DNA from: Mycobacterium attenuatum
Lineage (GTDB): Bacteria > Actinomycetota > Actinomycetes > Mycobacteriales > Mycobacteriaceae
Assembly: GCF_900566085.1 (NCBI RefSeq)
Contig: NZ_UPHT01000072.1
Span: 1 to 64,000 of the forward strand
Length of the DNA: 64,000 nucleotides
Direction: 5' to 3'
Positions 49,472 to 59,662 of this stretch are shown piece by piece. The notes under the pieces were generated by a model that was given only the letters and a program-made list of their open reading frames with translations, did no database searches and was not told where the DNA came from. The position numbers and the translations under genes were made by a program. Every line of letters starts with the position of its first letter. The first letter of the stretch is position 1.

Positions 49472-52294
49472 TTAACCCGACTTGAGCATGTTGCGCAGCA
49501 CGAACTGCAGGATGCCGCCGTTGCGGTAGTAGTCGGCCTCTCCGGGGGTGTCGATGCGCACTACCGCGTCGAACTCGACCGGATCGGCGGAATCCTTGGT
49601 GGCCTTGACACGCACGGTCTTGGGCGTCTGGCCGTCGCTGAGCGCCTCGATCCCGGTGATGTCGAAGACCTCGGTGCCGTCCAATCCCAGCGAGGAAGCC
49701 GACTCTCCTTGGGGGAATTGCAGGGGGATCACGCCCATGCCGATCAGGTTCGAGCGGTGAATGCGCTCGAACGACTCGGCGATTACCGCGCGTACCCCCA
49801 GCAATAACGTGCCCTTGGCCGCCCAGTCCCGCGACGAGCCGGACCCATATTCCTTACCGCCGAGCACCACCAGCGGAATGCTTTGTGCCGCATAGTTTTG
49901 CGCCGCGTCATAGATGAACGCCTGCGGGCCGCCCTCCTGGGTGAAGTCGCGGGTGTAGCCGCCAGATACGTCGTCAAGCAGCATATTGCGAAGCCGGATG
50001 TTGGCGAAGGTACCGCGAATCATCACCTCGTGGTTGCCGCGCCGAGAGCCAAAGGAGTTGTAGTCCTTGCGGGCTACGCCGTGTTCGTCGAGGTATTGCG
50101 CTGCGGGGGTGCCCGGCTTGATGCTTCCGGCGGGGGAGATGTGGTCGGTGGTCACCGAGTCGCCGAGCAGCGCCAGCACCCGGGCGCCGCTGATATCGGC
50201 TACCGGCTCCGGCTCGGCGGACATTCCTTCGAAATAAGGCGGCTTGCGCACGTACGTCGAATCTTGGTCCCACTCAAAGGTTTTCCCGCTCGGGGTCGGC
50301 AGGTTACGCCAGCGTTCGTCACCCTTGAACACGTCGGCGTAGTTGTTGGTGAACATCTCCTGGTTGATCGCCGATGCGATGGTGTCGGAGACGTCCTGTT
50401 GCGACGGCCAGATGTCTTTCAAGAAGACGTCCGTGCCCTCTTTATCTGTGCCCAACGGCTGCGAATCGAAGTCGAAGTCCATGGTCCCGGCGAGCGCGTA
50501 GGCGACCACCAACGGTGGCGAGGCCAGGTAGTTCATCTTCACGTCGGGGTTGATTCGCCCTTCGAAGTTGCGGTTGCCCGACAGCACGGCCGCCACCGAA
50601 AGGTCGTTGTCGTTGATGGCCTTGGAGATCTCCTCGGGCAGCGGGCCCGAGTTGCCGATACAGGTAGTGCACCCGTAGCCGACCAGATAAAAGCCGAGCT
50701 TCTCCAGATACGGCCACAGCCCGGCCTTGTCGTAGTAGTCGCTGACCACTTGGGAACCCGGCGCCATGGTGGTCTTCACCCAGGGTTTGGCGGCCAGTCC
50801 CTTGTCGACGGCGTTTTTCGCCAGCAGCGCCGCGCCGAGCATCACCTCGGGGTTGGAGGTGTTGGTGCACGAGGTGACCGCGGCGATCACCACCGCGCCG
50901 TGGTCGAGCACGAATTCGCCGAGTTCGTCGGACTTCACCGGCACCGGGTTGCTGGGGCGGCCGCTAGCGTGCGCGGCGGCAGAGTGCACGGGGGCGCGGC
51001 CGTTGTCGCTGGACAGCGACGCCGGGTCGCTCGCCGGGAACGTCTCGTCGACGGCCTCGTCCAGTTTGGAGTACTCCGTCTTGTCCGGGTCGTCACCGAC
51101 GTAAGTGGGTATCTGGTCGCGGAACGTGGACTTGGCCTGCGACAACGAGATTCGGTCCTGCGGACGCTTAGGCCCGGCGATCGAGGGAACCACGTCGGAC
51201 AGGTCGAGTTCGAGGTATTCGGAGAACACCGGCTCATGCTCGGGGTCGTGCCACAAGCCTTGCGCTTTCGCGTAGGCCTCTACCAGCGCCAGCTGCTCCG
51301 GGTCCCGGCCGGTGAACCGCAGATAGCTGATGGTCTCCTCGTCGATCGGGAAAATAGCTGCCGTAGAACCGAATTCGGGGCTCATGTTGCCCAGGGTGGC
51401 GCGGTTGGCCAGCGGGACCTCGGCCACGCCCGCGCCGTAGAACTCGACGAACTTGCCGACCACGCCGTGCTTGCGCAACATCTCGGTCACGGTCAGCACG
51501 ACGTCGGTGGCGGTGACTCCGGGCTGGATTTCACCAGTCAGCTTGAAGCCGACCACCCGCGGGATCAGCATCGACACCGGCTGACCCAGCATGGCCGCCT
51601 CCGCCTCGATGCCCCCCACGCCCCAGCCCAGCACACCGAGGCCGTTGACCATGGTGGTGTGCGAGTCGGTGCCCACGACCGTGTCGGGGTAAGCCACGCC
51701 ATCACGGTCCATCACCACGCTCGCCAAGTATTCGATGTTGACCTGGTGCACGATCCCGGTGCCCGGCGGCACCACCTTGAAGTCTCGGAAAGCGCCCTGG
51801 CCCCAACGCAAGAACTGATAGCGCTCACCGTTGCGCTGGTACTCGATCTCCACATTGCGCTCGAATGCGTCGGCCCGGCCGAACAGGTCGGCAATCACCG
51901 AGTGGTCGATCACCAGGTCGGCCGGCGCCAGCGGGTTGACCTTCTCCGGCTTGCCGCCCAGTTCGGCAATGGCCTCGCGCATGGTGGCCAGGTCGACGAT
52001 GCAGGGCACGCCGGTGAAGTCCTGCATGACCACCCGCGCAGGCGTGTATTGGATTTCGACGCTGGGTTCGGCCTCGGGGTCCCAGTTTGCGATGGCCTCG
52101 ATGTGATCCTTGGTGATATTGCTGCCGTCCTCGTTGCGCAGCAAGTTCTCGGCGAGGACCTTGAGGCTGTAGGGAAGTCTCTTCGTGTTGGGGACGGCGT
52201 CGAGACGATAGATCTGGTAACTCTGGGAATCACCACCGCCGACCTTGAGTGTGTCGCGGGCTCCGAACGAGTTCACAGACTCTGTGCTGGTCAC
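49472..52294 (-). CDS. acn: Aconitate hydratase A
   Basis: 940 residues from ATG. [4Fe-4S] enzyme interconverting citrate and isocitrate in the TCA cycle; this family also acts as an iron-responsive RNA-binding protein. Cluster ligands are Cys476 ([11 protein letters not shown]), Cys542 and Cys545 ([13 protein letters not shown]). Active-site [21 protein letters not shown] and the C-terminal swivel-domain [15 protein letters not shown] are present. It depends on clusters made by the suf system in this window. Likely operon with acnR. Confidence 0.97.
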   Translation of the reverse strand: MTSTESVNSFGARDTLKVGGGDSQSYQIYRLDAVPNTKRLPYSLKVLAENLLRNEDGSNITKDHIEAIANWDPEAEPSVEIQYTPARVVMQDFTGVPCIVDLATMREAIAELGGKPEKVNPLAPADLVIDHSVIADLFGRADAFERNVEIEYQRNGERYQFLRWGQGAFRDFKVVPPGTGIVHQVNIEYLASVVMDRDGVAYPDTVVGTDSHTTMVNGLGVLGWGVGGIEAEAAMLGQPVSMLIPRVVGFKLTGEIQPGVTATDVVLTVTEMLRKHGVVGKFVEFYGAGVAEVPLANRATLGNMSPEFGSTAAIFPIDEETISYLRFTGRDPEQLALVEAYAKAQGLWHDPEHEPVFSEYLELDLSDVVPSIAGPKRPQDRISLSQAKSTFRDQIPTYVGDDPDKTEYSKLDEAVDETFPASDPASLSSDNGRAPVHSAAAHASGRPSNPVPVKSDELGEFVLDHGAVVIAAVTSCTNTSNPEVMLGAALLAKNAVDKGLAAKPWVKTTMAPGSQVVSDYYDKAGLWPYLEKLGFYLVGYGCTTCIGNSGPLPEEISKAINDNDLSVAAVLSGNRNFEGRINPDVKMNYLASPPLVVAYALAGTMDFDFDSQPLGTDKEGTDVFLKDIWPSQQDVSDTIASAINQEMFTNNYADVFKGDERWRNLPTPSGKTFEWDQDSTYVRKPPYFEGMSAEPEPVADISGARVLALLGDSVTTDHISPAGSIKPGTPAAQYLDEHGVARKDYNSFGSRRGNHEVMIRGTFANIRLRNMLLDDVSGGYTRDFTQEGGPQAFIYDAAQNYAAQSIPLVVLGGKEYGSGSSRDWAAKGTLLLGVRAVIAESFERIHRSNLIGMGVIPLQFPQGESASSLGLDGTEVFDITGIEALSDGQTPKTVRVKATKDSADPVEFDAVVRIDTPGEADYYRNGGILQFVLRNMLKSG

Positions 52295-52634
52295 ATCAAC
52301 TCCCGAGGATTCAGTTCTGCCGCCGGCGGGCCGTGCCGGCGGTGCTTCACATGCTCAGCCACTTTAACAGTACGGTTGTCCTGCATTGTGATGGGCGCTG
52401 GCACTGTCCAGTCTTGTCGCGGCGGGCTCGCGGTGAAACCCCCCTCACCAATTGGACTGGCGCCACGCCGTCGGCGCGCGCCGAGATATCGAGTGTGCCC
52501 ACCGGGTTTCGGGCGTGGCGATAGGGGCGGCCAATGGCGAAAATCCCTCCCCACAAACACACTGAGCGCCGCCGGTGCACACCCAGCGCGTACGGTGCCT
52601 GTAGCACTGCGGGACGTGTGAGAGGAGCGACGCG
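52295..52634. other. 340-bp divergent region between acn and the Rv1476-like gene
   Basis: No gene is evident. It contains the AcnR-type inverted repeat (52368-52383) on the acn side and, near 52620, AGAGGAG five bases or so before the Rv1476-like ATG. The rest is unassigned. Confidence 0.6.
52368..52383. promoter_or_regulatory. Candidate AcnR operator upstream of acn
   Basis: CAGTAC-GGTT-GTCCTG: an inverted repeat with one mismatch (GTACTG expected), 74-89 bp before the acn ATG. It fits the CAGnAC-N4-GTACTG pattern I recall as the AcnR site of corynebacteria and mycobacteria. Confidence 0.55.
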
Positions 52635-53213
52635 ATGACCGAGTACGACACTGCGGGCCAGCTGCCGTTACCCCAGACGATCCCGTTTCTGCCGGCCTAC
52701 ATTCCATCGGACGTCGACATGACCGTGGTCAAGACGCAAGTGGCCGCGGTCGGCGTCAGTGCTCCTCCCGGCGCCGTGCCCGGATTGCTCGAGGTGGTCA
52801 ACCACGCTCACGACGAGGGCATCAACCTCAAGATCGTCCTGCTGGATCACAACCCCCCTCATGACACCCCGCTGCGGGACATCGCGACCGTCGTGGGCGC
52901 CGACTACAAGGACGCGACGGTGCTGGTGCTTAGCCCGAACTACGTCGGCAGCTACAGCACGGAGTACCCGCGCGTCACGCTGGAGGCGGGGGAAGACCAT
53001 TCCAAAACCGGCAACCCGGTGCAGTCCGCGCAGAATTTCCTGCACGAGCTAGACACGCCGGAGTTTCCCTGGGCCGGGCTGACCATTTTTTTGCTGATTG
53101 GAGTGCTTGCCGCCGCCATCGGCGCCCGCTTCATGCAGCTTCGAGCCCGGCGGTCAGCAACCTCGGCTGACGGTGCCGACGCGACGGCCGGCCAATTCTC
53201 TCAAGACAACTAG
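52635..53213 (+). CDS. Conserved membrane-anchored protein (Rv1476-like)
   Basis: 192 residues from ATG with AGAGGAG upstream. The N-terminal domain (about 1-135) resembles a small alpha/beta domain, with YIPSDVDMTVVKTQVAAVGV, NLKIVLLDHNPPHDTPLRDIA and VLVLSPNYVGSYS. A single transmembrane helix at about 150-170 (WAGLTIFLLIGVLAAAIG) and a short charged tail follow. It precedes ripA; in M. tuberculosis this gene is part of the ripA-ripB-moxR1 neighbourhood. Specific role not recognised. Confidence 0.85.
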   Translation: MTEYDTAGQLPLPQTIPFLPAYIPSDVDMTVVKTQVAAVGVSAPPGAVPGLLEVVNHAHDEGINLKIVLLDHNPPHDTPLRDIATVVGADYKDATVLVLSPNYVGSYSTEYPRVTLEAGEDHSKTGNPVQSAQNFLHELDTPEFPWAGLTIFLLIGVLAAAIGARFMQLRARRSATSADGADATAGQFSQDN

Positions 53214-53255
53214 CCAGCAGGTACGGCTCGGCCAAAGCTAGCGCACCCCGGCCGC

Positions 53256-53276
53256 GCGTTTGCTTGTGGCAAACGC
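53256..53276. terminator. Perfect 8-bp hairpin between the Rv1476-like gene and ripA
   Basis: GCGTTTGC, loop TTGTG, GCAAACGC, 42 bp after the stop codon. There is no U-tract. It could end the upstream transcript or be part of a structured ripA leader. Confidence 0.45.
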
Positions 53277-53292
53277 TCGAGATCACCGTTCG

Positions 53293-53357
53293 GTCACATT
53301 AATTGCACGTCAAGGGTGCACCTTTGTGACATACGTTTCCTTAGCGTCAGGTGTGAC
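53293..53357 (+). promoter_or_regulatory. Cluster of GTCACA/TGTGAC hexamers upstream of ripA
   Basis: GTCACA at 53293-53298 and its reverse complement TGTGAC at 53325-53330 and 53352-53357, 88-153 bp before the ripA ATG. GTCACA-type repeats are reported for the response regulator MtrA, which controls ripA; assignment is inference. A CRP site (TGTGA-N6-TCACA) is not formed. Confidence 0.3.
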
Positions 53358-53445
53358 GTACGGTGCCAATGATGATTGTGATGCCATTAGCGCTTTCGGC
53401 GCTGACTGCCGTCCGTCCGGTTTGAGCCATAGGAGACGAAAGTCG

Positions 53446-54861
53446 ATGAGACGGACTCGAGGTGGCTCTGCTTCTCGATCGGCAGCGCGATTGGTGCGGC
53501 CGGCGATTCCATCGGTTTTGAGTGTGGTCTTGCTGGTATCGACTCCGGGGGCGGCACTCGCAGCTCCGGGCACCGACCCCATCGCCGCGCTGATCGCCGA
53601 TGTCGCCAAGGCCAATCAGCGGCTCGAGGACCTCAGCGCCGCCGTGGAGATGGAGCAGGAGAGCGTCAATAAGGCGATGGTCGCCGTGGAGACCGCCCGG
53701 GACGCCGCCGTGGCTGCCGAACATGAGCTCGAGGTCAGCCAGCAGGGCGTCAAAGACGCCAGCGCCGCCATCTCCGCGGCCCAACGCCGGTTCGACACGT
53801 TTGCGGTGGCCACCTATATGAATGGCCCGTCCGACGGCTACCTCACGGCCAAGAGCCCCGACGACATCATTGCCGCGGCGACGGCGACGAGGGCGATGAC
53901 TGCCAGCACCCAGACGTTGATGGCCGGGCTGCAGCGGGCCCGGACCGAACAAGTGAACAAGGAATCGGCGGCTCGCCTGGCCAAACAGAAAGCCGACAAG
54001 GCCGCTGCCGACGCCAAAGCCAGCCAGGATGCCGCGGTGGCCGCCCTCACCGACACCCAGCACAAGTTCGACGAACAGCGCGAGGAGGTCAATCGCCTGG
54101 CCGCTGAGCGAGACGAGGCGCAGGCCAGGCTGCAGGCGGCCAGGCTGGTGGCCTGGTCCTCGGCCGGCGGGCAGGGCAGCCCGGGTGAGATGTGGGACCC
54201 GGGAGCCGGGCCCGGCGGCGGCCGTCGCTGGGACGGTTGGGACCCCACGCTGCCGCAGATTCCCAGCGCCAACATCCCCGGCGACCCGATCGCGGTGGTC
54301 AACCAGGTACTGGGCTACTCGGCGACCTCGGCGCAGGTCACCGCCCAAATGGGACGAAACTTCCTGCAGCAGTTGGGCATCCTCAAGCCCAACGACACCG
54401 GGATCACCAACGCCCCGGCAGGTTCGACGCATGCCGGCCGGATTCCGCGGGTCTACGGACGGCAAGCCAGCGAGTACGTGATCCGTCGGGGCATGTCGCA
54501 GATCGGGGTGCCCTATTCCTGGGGTGGCGGCAATGCCGCGGGTCCGAGCAAGGGCATCGACTCCGGAGCCAACATCGTCGGCTTCGACTGTTCTGGGCTG
54601 GTGTTGTATTCATTCGCCGGGGTGGGCATCAAGCTGCCGCACTACTCGGGTTCGCAATACAACCTGGGCCGCAAGATCCCGACTTCCCAGATGCGTCGCG
54701 GTGACGTCATCTTCTACGGCCCCGGCGGCAGCCAGCACGTGACGATCTACCTGGGCGACGGCCAGATGCTCGAGGCGCCCGATATCGGTCTGAAGGTCCG
54801 CGTTGCGCCCGTGCGCACCAGCGGCATGACGCCTTTCGTGGTGCGCTACATCGAGTGGTGA
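53446..54861 (+). CDS. ripA: Peptidoglycan endopeptidase RipA
   Basis: 471 residues from ATG at 53446 with AGGAGA nine bases upstream. Cleaves the D-Glu/meso-DAP bond for septal separation. The signal peptide ends near residue 40 (STPGAALAAPG). A long N-terminal coiled coil (about 45-235, e.g. ANQRLEDLSAAVEMEQESVN) is the autoinhibitory region. The C-terminal NlpC/P60 domain has catalytic Cys382 (GFDCSGLVLY), His431 (GSQHVTIY) and Glu443. Exported to the cell wall, where it pairs with resuscitation-promoting factors. ripB follows after 10 bp. Confidence 0.96.
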   Translation: MRRTRGGSASRSAARLVRPAIPSVLSVVLLVSTPGAALAAPGTDPIAALIADVAKANQRLEDLSAAVEMEQESVNKAMVAVETARDAAVAAEHELEVSQQGVKDASAAISAAQRRFDTFAVATYMNGPSDGYLTAKSPDDIIAAATATRAMTASTQTLMAGLQRARTEQVNKESAARLAKQKADKAAADAKASQDAAVAALTDTQHKFDEQREEVNRLAAERDEAQARLQAARLVAWSSAGGQGSPGEMWDPGAGPGGGRRWDGWDPTLPQIPSANIPGDPIAVVNQVLGYSATSAQVTAQMGRNFLQQLGILKPNDTGITNAPAGSTHAGRIPRVYGRQASEYVIRRGMSQIGVPYSWGGGNAAGPSKGIDSGANIVGFDCSGLVLYSFAGVGIKLPHYSGSQYNLGRKIPTSQMRRGDVIFYGPGGSQHVTIYLGDGQMLEAPDIGLKVRVAPVRTSGMTPFVVRYIEW

Positions 54862-54871
54862 ACGGGGACTT

Positions 54872-55591
54872 ATGCGGCACAAGCGATTTCGTCTGATCAA
54901 CCTGGCCTGGATCACCGCGATGGTGACCGGGCTCTTGGTCGCTGTAGCGGCGCCCGCCGACGCCGACCCCGGACCGTGGGACCCGACCTTGCCGGCAACG
55001 GCCAGCGCGGGTGCACCGGGGGATGCGCTCGCCGTTGCCAACGCGTCGCTTCAGGCCACCGCCCAGGCCACCCAGACGACCCTGGATCTGGGCCGGCAGT
55101 TTCTGGGCGGACTGGGGATCAACCTGGGCGGCAGTGCTGCCCCAGGTGCCGCCAACACCAGCCCCAGCCGGATTCCGCGCGCCAACGGCCGGCAGGCCAT
55201 CGAGTACGTGATTCGCCGCGCCGGATCGCAGATGGGGGTTCCCTACTCCTGGGGCGGCGGCACCCTGGAGGGACCGAGCAAGGGCGTGGACTCCGGCGCC
55301 GGCACCGTCGGCTTCGACTGCTCGGGGCTGATGCGCTACGCCTTCGCGGGCGTGGGTGTGCTGATCCCACGGTTTTCCGGAGACCAGTACAACGCGGGCC
55401 GCCACATCCCACCCAACGAGGCCAGGCGCGGCGACCTGATCTTCTACGGCCCGGGCGGTAGCCAGCACGTCACCATGTACCTGGGTAATGGCCAGATGCT
55501 GGAGGCGTCGAGCCTTGCCGGCAAGGTCACGGTGAGCCCCGTGCGCACGGCCGGCATGACACCGTTCGTGACCAGGATCATCGAGTCCTGA
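54872..55591 (+). CDS. ripB: Peptidoglycan endopeptidase RipB
   Basis: 239 residues from ATG. Signal peptide 1-32 (LVAVAAPADA), a short linker and an NlpC/P60 domain with the triad Cys (GFDCSGLMRY), His (GSQHVTMYLGNG) and the Glu after GQML. It lacks the coiled coil of RipA and the C-terminal 200 residues of the two are highly similar, so this is a tandem duplication. It is ten bases after ripA. Confidence 0.95.
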   Translation: MRHKRFRLINLAWITAMVTGLLVAVAAPADADPGPWDPTLPATASAGAPGDALAVANASLQATAQATQTTLDLGRQFLGGLGINLGGSAAPGAANTSPSRIPRANGRQAIEYVIRRAGSQMGVPYSWGGGTLEGPSKGVDSGAGTVGFDCSGLMRYAFAGVGVLIPRFSGDQYNAGRHIPPNEARRGDLIFYGPGGSQHVTMYLGNGQMLEASSLAGKVTVSPVRTAGMTPFVTRIIES

Positions 55592-55822
55592 ACCGGTGTT
55601 GCTCGGGCCGCTGTCCGGGCCGTCCCGGGTGGGCCAGGAATCCGGCACGTCTAGGTTGCCCCGGACGGTTGCGGCCCGCTCGGACGGTCTAGGGTTGCCG
55701 GGCAGGAAGCGCGGCGTCGACGGAATCCGCGACGCCTGGAATAGTTGAACGCGGGCACGTCGCTGCCCCGCGACGTTGGTCGTGTCAGCAGTCGTGTCTG
55801 ATCGAACGGTGGAGGGTTGTCG

Positions 55823-56938
55823 ATGACAGCAGCAGGTGGCGGTTACCCGGGTCCGGGTGGGCATTCAGCTCCGCCGACCCAGGAGGCGCACGTGAGTGGC
55901 GCCGACGGACTGGCCGCCGAGGTGCACACCCTCGAGCGGGCCATCTTCGAGGTCAAGCGGATCATCGTGGGCCAGGACCAGCTGGTGGAGCGGATGCTGG
56001 TCGGCCTGCTCTCCAGGGGCCACGTCTTGCTCGAGGGCGTACCCGGGGTGGCCAAGACGCTGGCGGTGGAGACGTTCGCCCGGGTGGTCGGCGGCACATT
56101 CGCGCGTATCCAGTTCACACCCGACCTGGTGCCCACCGACATCATCGGAACCCGCATCTACCGGCAGGGCAAGGAAGAATTCGACACCGAGCTCGGTCCG
56201 GTGGTGGTCAATTTCCTGCTCGCCGACGAGATCAACCGTGCCCCGGCCAAGGTGCAATCGGCGTTGCTGGAGGTGATGCAGGAACGTTCCGTATCGATCG
56301 GCGGCAAGACCTTCGCGCTGCCCAACCCGTTCCTGGTGATGGCGACGCAGAACCCGATCGAGCATGAGGGCGTCTACCCGCTGCCCGAAGCGCAACGCGA
56401 CCGCTTCCTGTTCAAGATCAATGTCGGCTACCCGTCGGCCGAGGAAGAGCGCGAGATCATCTACCGGATGGGCGTCACCCCACCGCAACCCAAACAGATC
56501 CTGAACACCGGCGACCTGGTGCGGCTGCAGGGCATCGCGGCCAACAACTTCGTCCACCACGCGCTGGTCGACTATGTGGTTCGCGTCGTGTTCGCCACCC
56601 GCGCGCCCGAGCAGCTCGGAATGAACGACGTCAAGAGCTGGATCGCGTTCGGCGCGTCTCCGCGAGCTTCGCTGGGCATCATCGCCGCGGCCCGCTCGCT
56701 GGCGCTGGTGCGCGGACGCGACTACGTGATCCCGCAGGATGTCATCGAAGTCATCCCCGACGTGCTGCGCCATCGGCTGGTGCTCACCTACGACGCGTTG
56801 GCCGACGAGATCACCCCGGAGATCATCATCAATCGGGTATTGCAGACCGTCGCCCTGCCGCAAGTGAACGCCGTTCCGCAACAAGGCCATTCGGTACCGC
56901 CGGTGATGCAGGCGGCGGCTGCGGCTAGCGGCCGGTGA
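55823..56938 (+). CDS. moxR1: MoxR-family AAA+ ATPase
   Basis: 371 residues from ATG at 55823, six bases after GGAGGG; a TTG at 55817 is in frame but too close to that RBS. Gly/Pro-rich N-terminus, then the AAA+ domain: Walker A EGVPGVAKT near 75, Walker B LLADEINRAPAKVQSALLEVMQ, sensor MATQNPIEHEG and the lid ending in DVLRHRLVLTYDA. MoxR proteins chaperone metal-cofactor or VWA-protein assembly. The next two genes encode a DUF58 and a VWA protein, the usual trio. Its stop overlaps the next gene (GTGA). Confidence 0.94.
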   Translation: MTAAGGGYPGPGGHSAPPTQEAHVSGADGLAAEVHTLERAIFEVKRIIVGQDQLVERMLVGLLSRGHVLLEGVPGVAKTLAVETFARVVGGTFARIQFTPDLVPTDIIGTRIYRQGKEEFDTELGPVVVNFLLADEINRAPAKVQSALLEVMQERSVSIGGKTFALPNPFLVMATQNPIEHEGVYPLPEAQRDRFLFKINVGYPSAEEEREIIYRMGVTPPQPKQILNTGDLVRLQGIAANNFVHHALVDYVVRVVFATRAPEQLGMNDVKSWIAFGASPRASLGIIAAARSLALVRGRDYVIPQDVIEVIPDVLRHRLVLTYDALADEITPEIIINRVLQTVALPQVNAVPQQGHSVPPVMQAAAAASGR

Positions 56939-57888
56939 CCGAAAGCAAGGCGCCGAGGGTCGTCCATCCGCCGTCGTTGCTGCGCGGCGACATCGACGAT
57001 CCCAAGCTGTCGGCGGCGCTGCGCACCCTGGAGCTGACCGTCAAGCACAAGCTCGATGGCGTCCTGCACGGCGATCACCTCGGCCTGATCCCCGGGCCGG
57101 GTACCGAGCCGGGCGAGTCGCGTCTGTACCAGCCCGGTGACGACGTGCGCCGGATGGACTGGGCGGTGACGGCCCGGACCACACACCCCCATGTCCGGCA
57201 GATGATCGCCGACCGGGAACTGGAAACCTGGCTGGTGGTGGACATGTCGGCCAGCCTGGACTTCGGCACCGCCGTCTGTGAGAAACGAGACCTCGCCGTG
57301 GCGGCCGCGGCCGCGATCACCTTCCTCAACAGCGGTGGCGGCAACCGGATCGGCGCCCTGATTGCCAACGGCGCCACCATGACTCGGGTGCCGGCTCGAA
57401 CCGGCCGCCAGCATCAGCACACGATGTTGCGCACCATTGCGACCATGCCCAAGGCTCCGGCCGGGGTGCGTGGGGACCTTGCGGTGGCCATCGACGCGCT
57501 GCGCCGCCCGGAACGCCGCCGGGGAATGGCGGTGATCATCAGCGACTTCCTGGGCGCCATCAACTGGATGCGGCCGCTGCGAGCGATTGCGGCCCGCCAT
57601 GAGGTGCTGGCCATCGAAGTACTCGATCCGCGCGATGTCGAACTGCCCGATATCGGCGACGTGATCCTGCAGGACGCCGAATCCGGTGTCACCCGCGAAT
57701 TCACCATCGACACCCAACTGCAGAACGACTTCGCCAGGGCCGCCGCTGCGCACCGCGCCGACGTGGCCCGGACCATCCGCGGATGCGGCGCGCCGATGCT
57801 CACCCTTCGCACCGATCGCGACTGGCTTGCCGACATCGTGCGCTTCGTCGCCTCCCGGCGTCGTGGGGCCATGGCAGGAGCCCAGTGA
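56935..57888 (+). CDS. DUF58 domain protein (Rv1480-like)
   Basis: 317 residues from GTG overlapping the moxR1 stop. The DUF58 signature [25 protein letters not shown] is near residue 65, and a VWA-like C-terminal half has [11 protein letters not shown]. No membrane segment. Likely forms a complex with MoxR1; function not defined. The next gene starts one base after its stop. Confidence 0.9.
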   Translation: MTESKAPRVVHPPSLLRGDIDDPKLSAALRTLELTVKHKLDGVLHGDHLGLIPGPGTEPGESRLYQPGDDVRRMDWAVTARTTHPHVRQMIADRELETWLVVDMSASLDFGTAVCEKRDLAVAAAAAITFLNSGGGNRIGALIANGATMTRVPARTGRQHQHTMLRTIATMPKAPAGVRGDLAVAIDALRRPERRRGMAVIISDFLGAINWMRPLRAIAARHEVLAIEVLDPRDVELPDIGDVILQDAESGVTREFTIDTQLQNDFARAAAAHRADVARTIRGCGAPMLTLRTDRDWLADIVRFVASRRRGAMAGAQ

Positions 57889-57889
57889 T

Positions 57890-58897
57890 ATGACGTTGCC
57901 GTTGCTCGGGCCGATGACGCTGTCCGGCTTCGCACACTCGTGGTTCTTCCTGTTCCTCTTTGTCATCGTCGCGTTGGTCGCGCTGTACATCGTGCTGCAG
58001 CTGGCACGCCAGAAGCGGATGCTGCGCTTCGCCAACATGGAGTTGCTGGAAAGCGTGGCCCCCAAGCGGCCCTCCCGCTGGCGGCATGTCCCGGCGATTT
58101 TGCTGGCGTTGTCGCTGGTGCTGCTGACCACCGCGATGGCCGGACCGACGCATGATGTCCGGATTCCGCGCAACCGGGCGGTCGTGATGCTGGTGATCGA
58201 CGTGTCGCAGTCGATGCGCGCGACCGACGTCGAGCCCAACCGCATGGTGGCCGCGCAGGAGGCCGCCAAGCAGTTCGCCGATGAACTCACCCCCGGAATC
58301 AACCTCGGCTTGATCGCGTATGCGGGCACCGCGACGGTGCTGGTGTCACCGACGACCAACCGGGATGCCACCAAGAACGCGCTGGATAAGCTGCAGTTCG
58401 CCGACCGCACCGCGACCGGGGAGGCCATCTTCACCGCTTTGCAGGCCATCGCCACAGTCGGTGCGGTGATCGGCGGCGGTGACGCGCCGCCGCCGGCGCG
58501 CATCGTGCTGTTCTCCGACGGCAAGGAGACGATGCCGACCAATCCGGACAACCCGAAGGGCGCCTTTACCGCGGCTCGCACCGCCAAGGACCAGGGCGTG
58601 CCGATTTCGACCATCTCCTTCGGGACGCCGTATGGCTTCGTGGAGATCAACGGCCAGCGTCAGCCGGTGCCTGTCGATGACGAGACGCTCAAAAAGGTTG
58701 CTCAGCTGTCCGGCGGAAACGCCTACAACGCCGCGACGTTGGCCGAACTGAAGGCCGTATATGCGTCGTTGCAGCAGCAGATCGGCTACGAAACCATCAA
58801 GGGTGACGCCAGCGCCGGCTGGCTGCGGCTGGGTGCGCTGGTCCTGGCGCTGGCCGGACTGGCCGCTTTGCTGATCAACCGCCGCCTGCCGACCTGA
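57890..58897 (+). CDS. VWA domain membrane protein (Rv1481-like)
   Basis: 335 residues from ATG at 57890, the same length as Rv1481. Two N-terminal transmembrane helices (about 14-36 and 62-80), a von Willebrand A domain with MIDAS motif [10 protein letters not shown] near 97 and the Thr/Asp partners, and a C-terminal helix (about 306-325). It belongs to the BatA-type partners of MoxR ATPases. It is followed by a strong palindrome at 58914-58953. Confidence 0.92.
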   Translation: MTLPLLGPMTLSGFAHSWFFLFLFVIVALVALYIVLQLARQKRMLRFANMELLESVAPKRPSRWRHVPAILLALSLVLLTTAMAGPTHDVRIPRNRAVVMLVIDVSQSMRATDVEPNRMVAAQEAAKQFADELTPGINLGLIAYAGTATVLVSPTTNRDATKNALDKLQFADRTATGEAIFTALQAIATVGAVIGGGDAPPPARIVLFSDGKETMPTNPDNPKGAFTAARTAKDQGVPISTISFGTPYGFVEINGQRQPVPVDDETLKKVAQLSGGNAYNAATLAELKAVYASLQQQIGYETIKGDASAGWLRLGALVLALAGLAALLINRRLPT

Positions 58898-58913
58898 CGT
58901 CTCGCCGAACGTC

Positions 58914-58953
58914 ACGCCACGGCGAAAAATCGCGCCGGTTTTCGCCGTGGCGT
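58914..58953. terminator. 15-bp perfect palindrome, candidate terminator or mobile palindromic element
   Basis: ACGCCACGGCGAAAA and TTTTCGCCGTGGCGT separated by 10 bases, starting 17 bp after the VWA gene stop. The U-run is inside the 3' arm, not after it. It resembles the palindrome at 59663-59699, and the two flank a decayed gene. Confidence 0.6.
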
Positions 58954-58957
58954 TGCA

Positions 58958-59644
58958 GTCGGGCGCTCGCGCTTTGCGCACCCGACGGACGATATCTTCG
59001 GGGTGGTCTGTGGCTACCACCCGGATCACTATCCACCCGTAGTGCTGCTCCAGCTTGGCGAGGCGCCGGATCTCCTTGAGATGTTGACGGCGGTTGGACC
59101 GAACTTGGTCGCCGTCATACTCGAGGGCGACGTCGTGGTCCTCCCAGCTGATGTCCAAATGGGCTTCTACCCAACCCCATTCATCGCGTGCAGCGATTTG
59201 CGTCTGCGGGCGCGGGAGGCCGGCGGTAACCAGCACCAGCGCACCCAGGTTCCTTAGGCGATTAGCGCCCCGCCGTCCACCAAATCCGGGGCGGCTCGGG
59301 CCGACCTGATGCGGCGGCGACCGCGATACCGATCGAGCAGTGGCTCGACATCGGCGAGTTTCAACTCCGCTGCCTTGCGAGGGCATCGACCGCAGCGACC
59401 GCAACGCCCAGTGGGTACCGGCACGCCAGGTCTAGGGCGGTGCGCTGCGGCGTCGTGACCCGCATGCCGCCGACAACGCCGCGCCCGTAGAACGCCGTAG
59501 GCTGGGCGTCCTGGGGGACGTAGACGTTTTGATGCAATGCGATATTCCGACTGCCGGCTCGTACCGGGACAACTGGAGTGAGGAGAGGGCTGCACTGCCC
59601 AAGAACGGGTCGGCCACGGCGAAAGTATGCTCGACCACACCCAT
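58958..59644 (-). pseudogene. Decayed DUF559/AbiEi-like gene at the Rv1482c position
   Basis: Fragments of one protein lie in order in different minus-strand frames. The N-terminal DPFLGSAALSSLQLSRYEP is in the frame starting at about 59644. HQNVYVPQDAQPTAF then VVGGMRVTTPQRTALDLACRY are in a second frame, apparently with a deletion between them. ELKLADVEPLLDRYRGRR is in a third. LPRPQTQIAARDEWGWVEAHL and VALEYDGDQ followed by YGWIVIRVVATDHPEDI (the DUF559 endonuclease-like core) are after another shift. At least three frameshifts are needed to join them, so no functional product is expected. The original gene was an AbiEi-like N-terminus plus DUF559 domain, function unknown. End points are approximate. 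Confidence 0.75.
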
Positions 59645-59662
59645 ACCGGTTAGTCAGCGTAA

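Noticed and set aside
53293..53357. CRP (cAMP receptor) site upstream of ripA
   Set aside because: TGTGA is not followed at six bases by TCACA in any of the three places.
56788..58650. 620-residue minus-strand open frame over moxR1 and the following genes
   Set aside because: Antisense to three well-supported genes with clear motifs; no domain recognised. A typical high-GC shadow.
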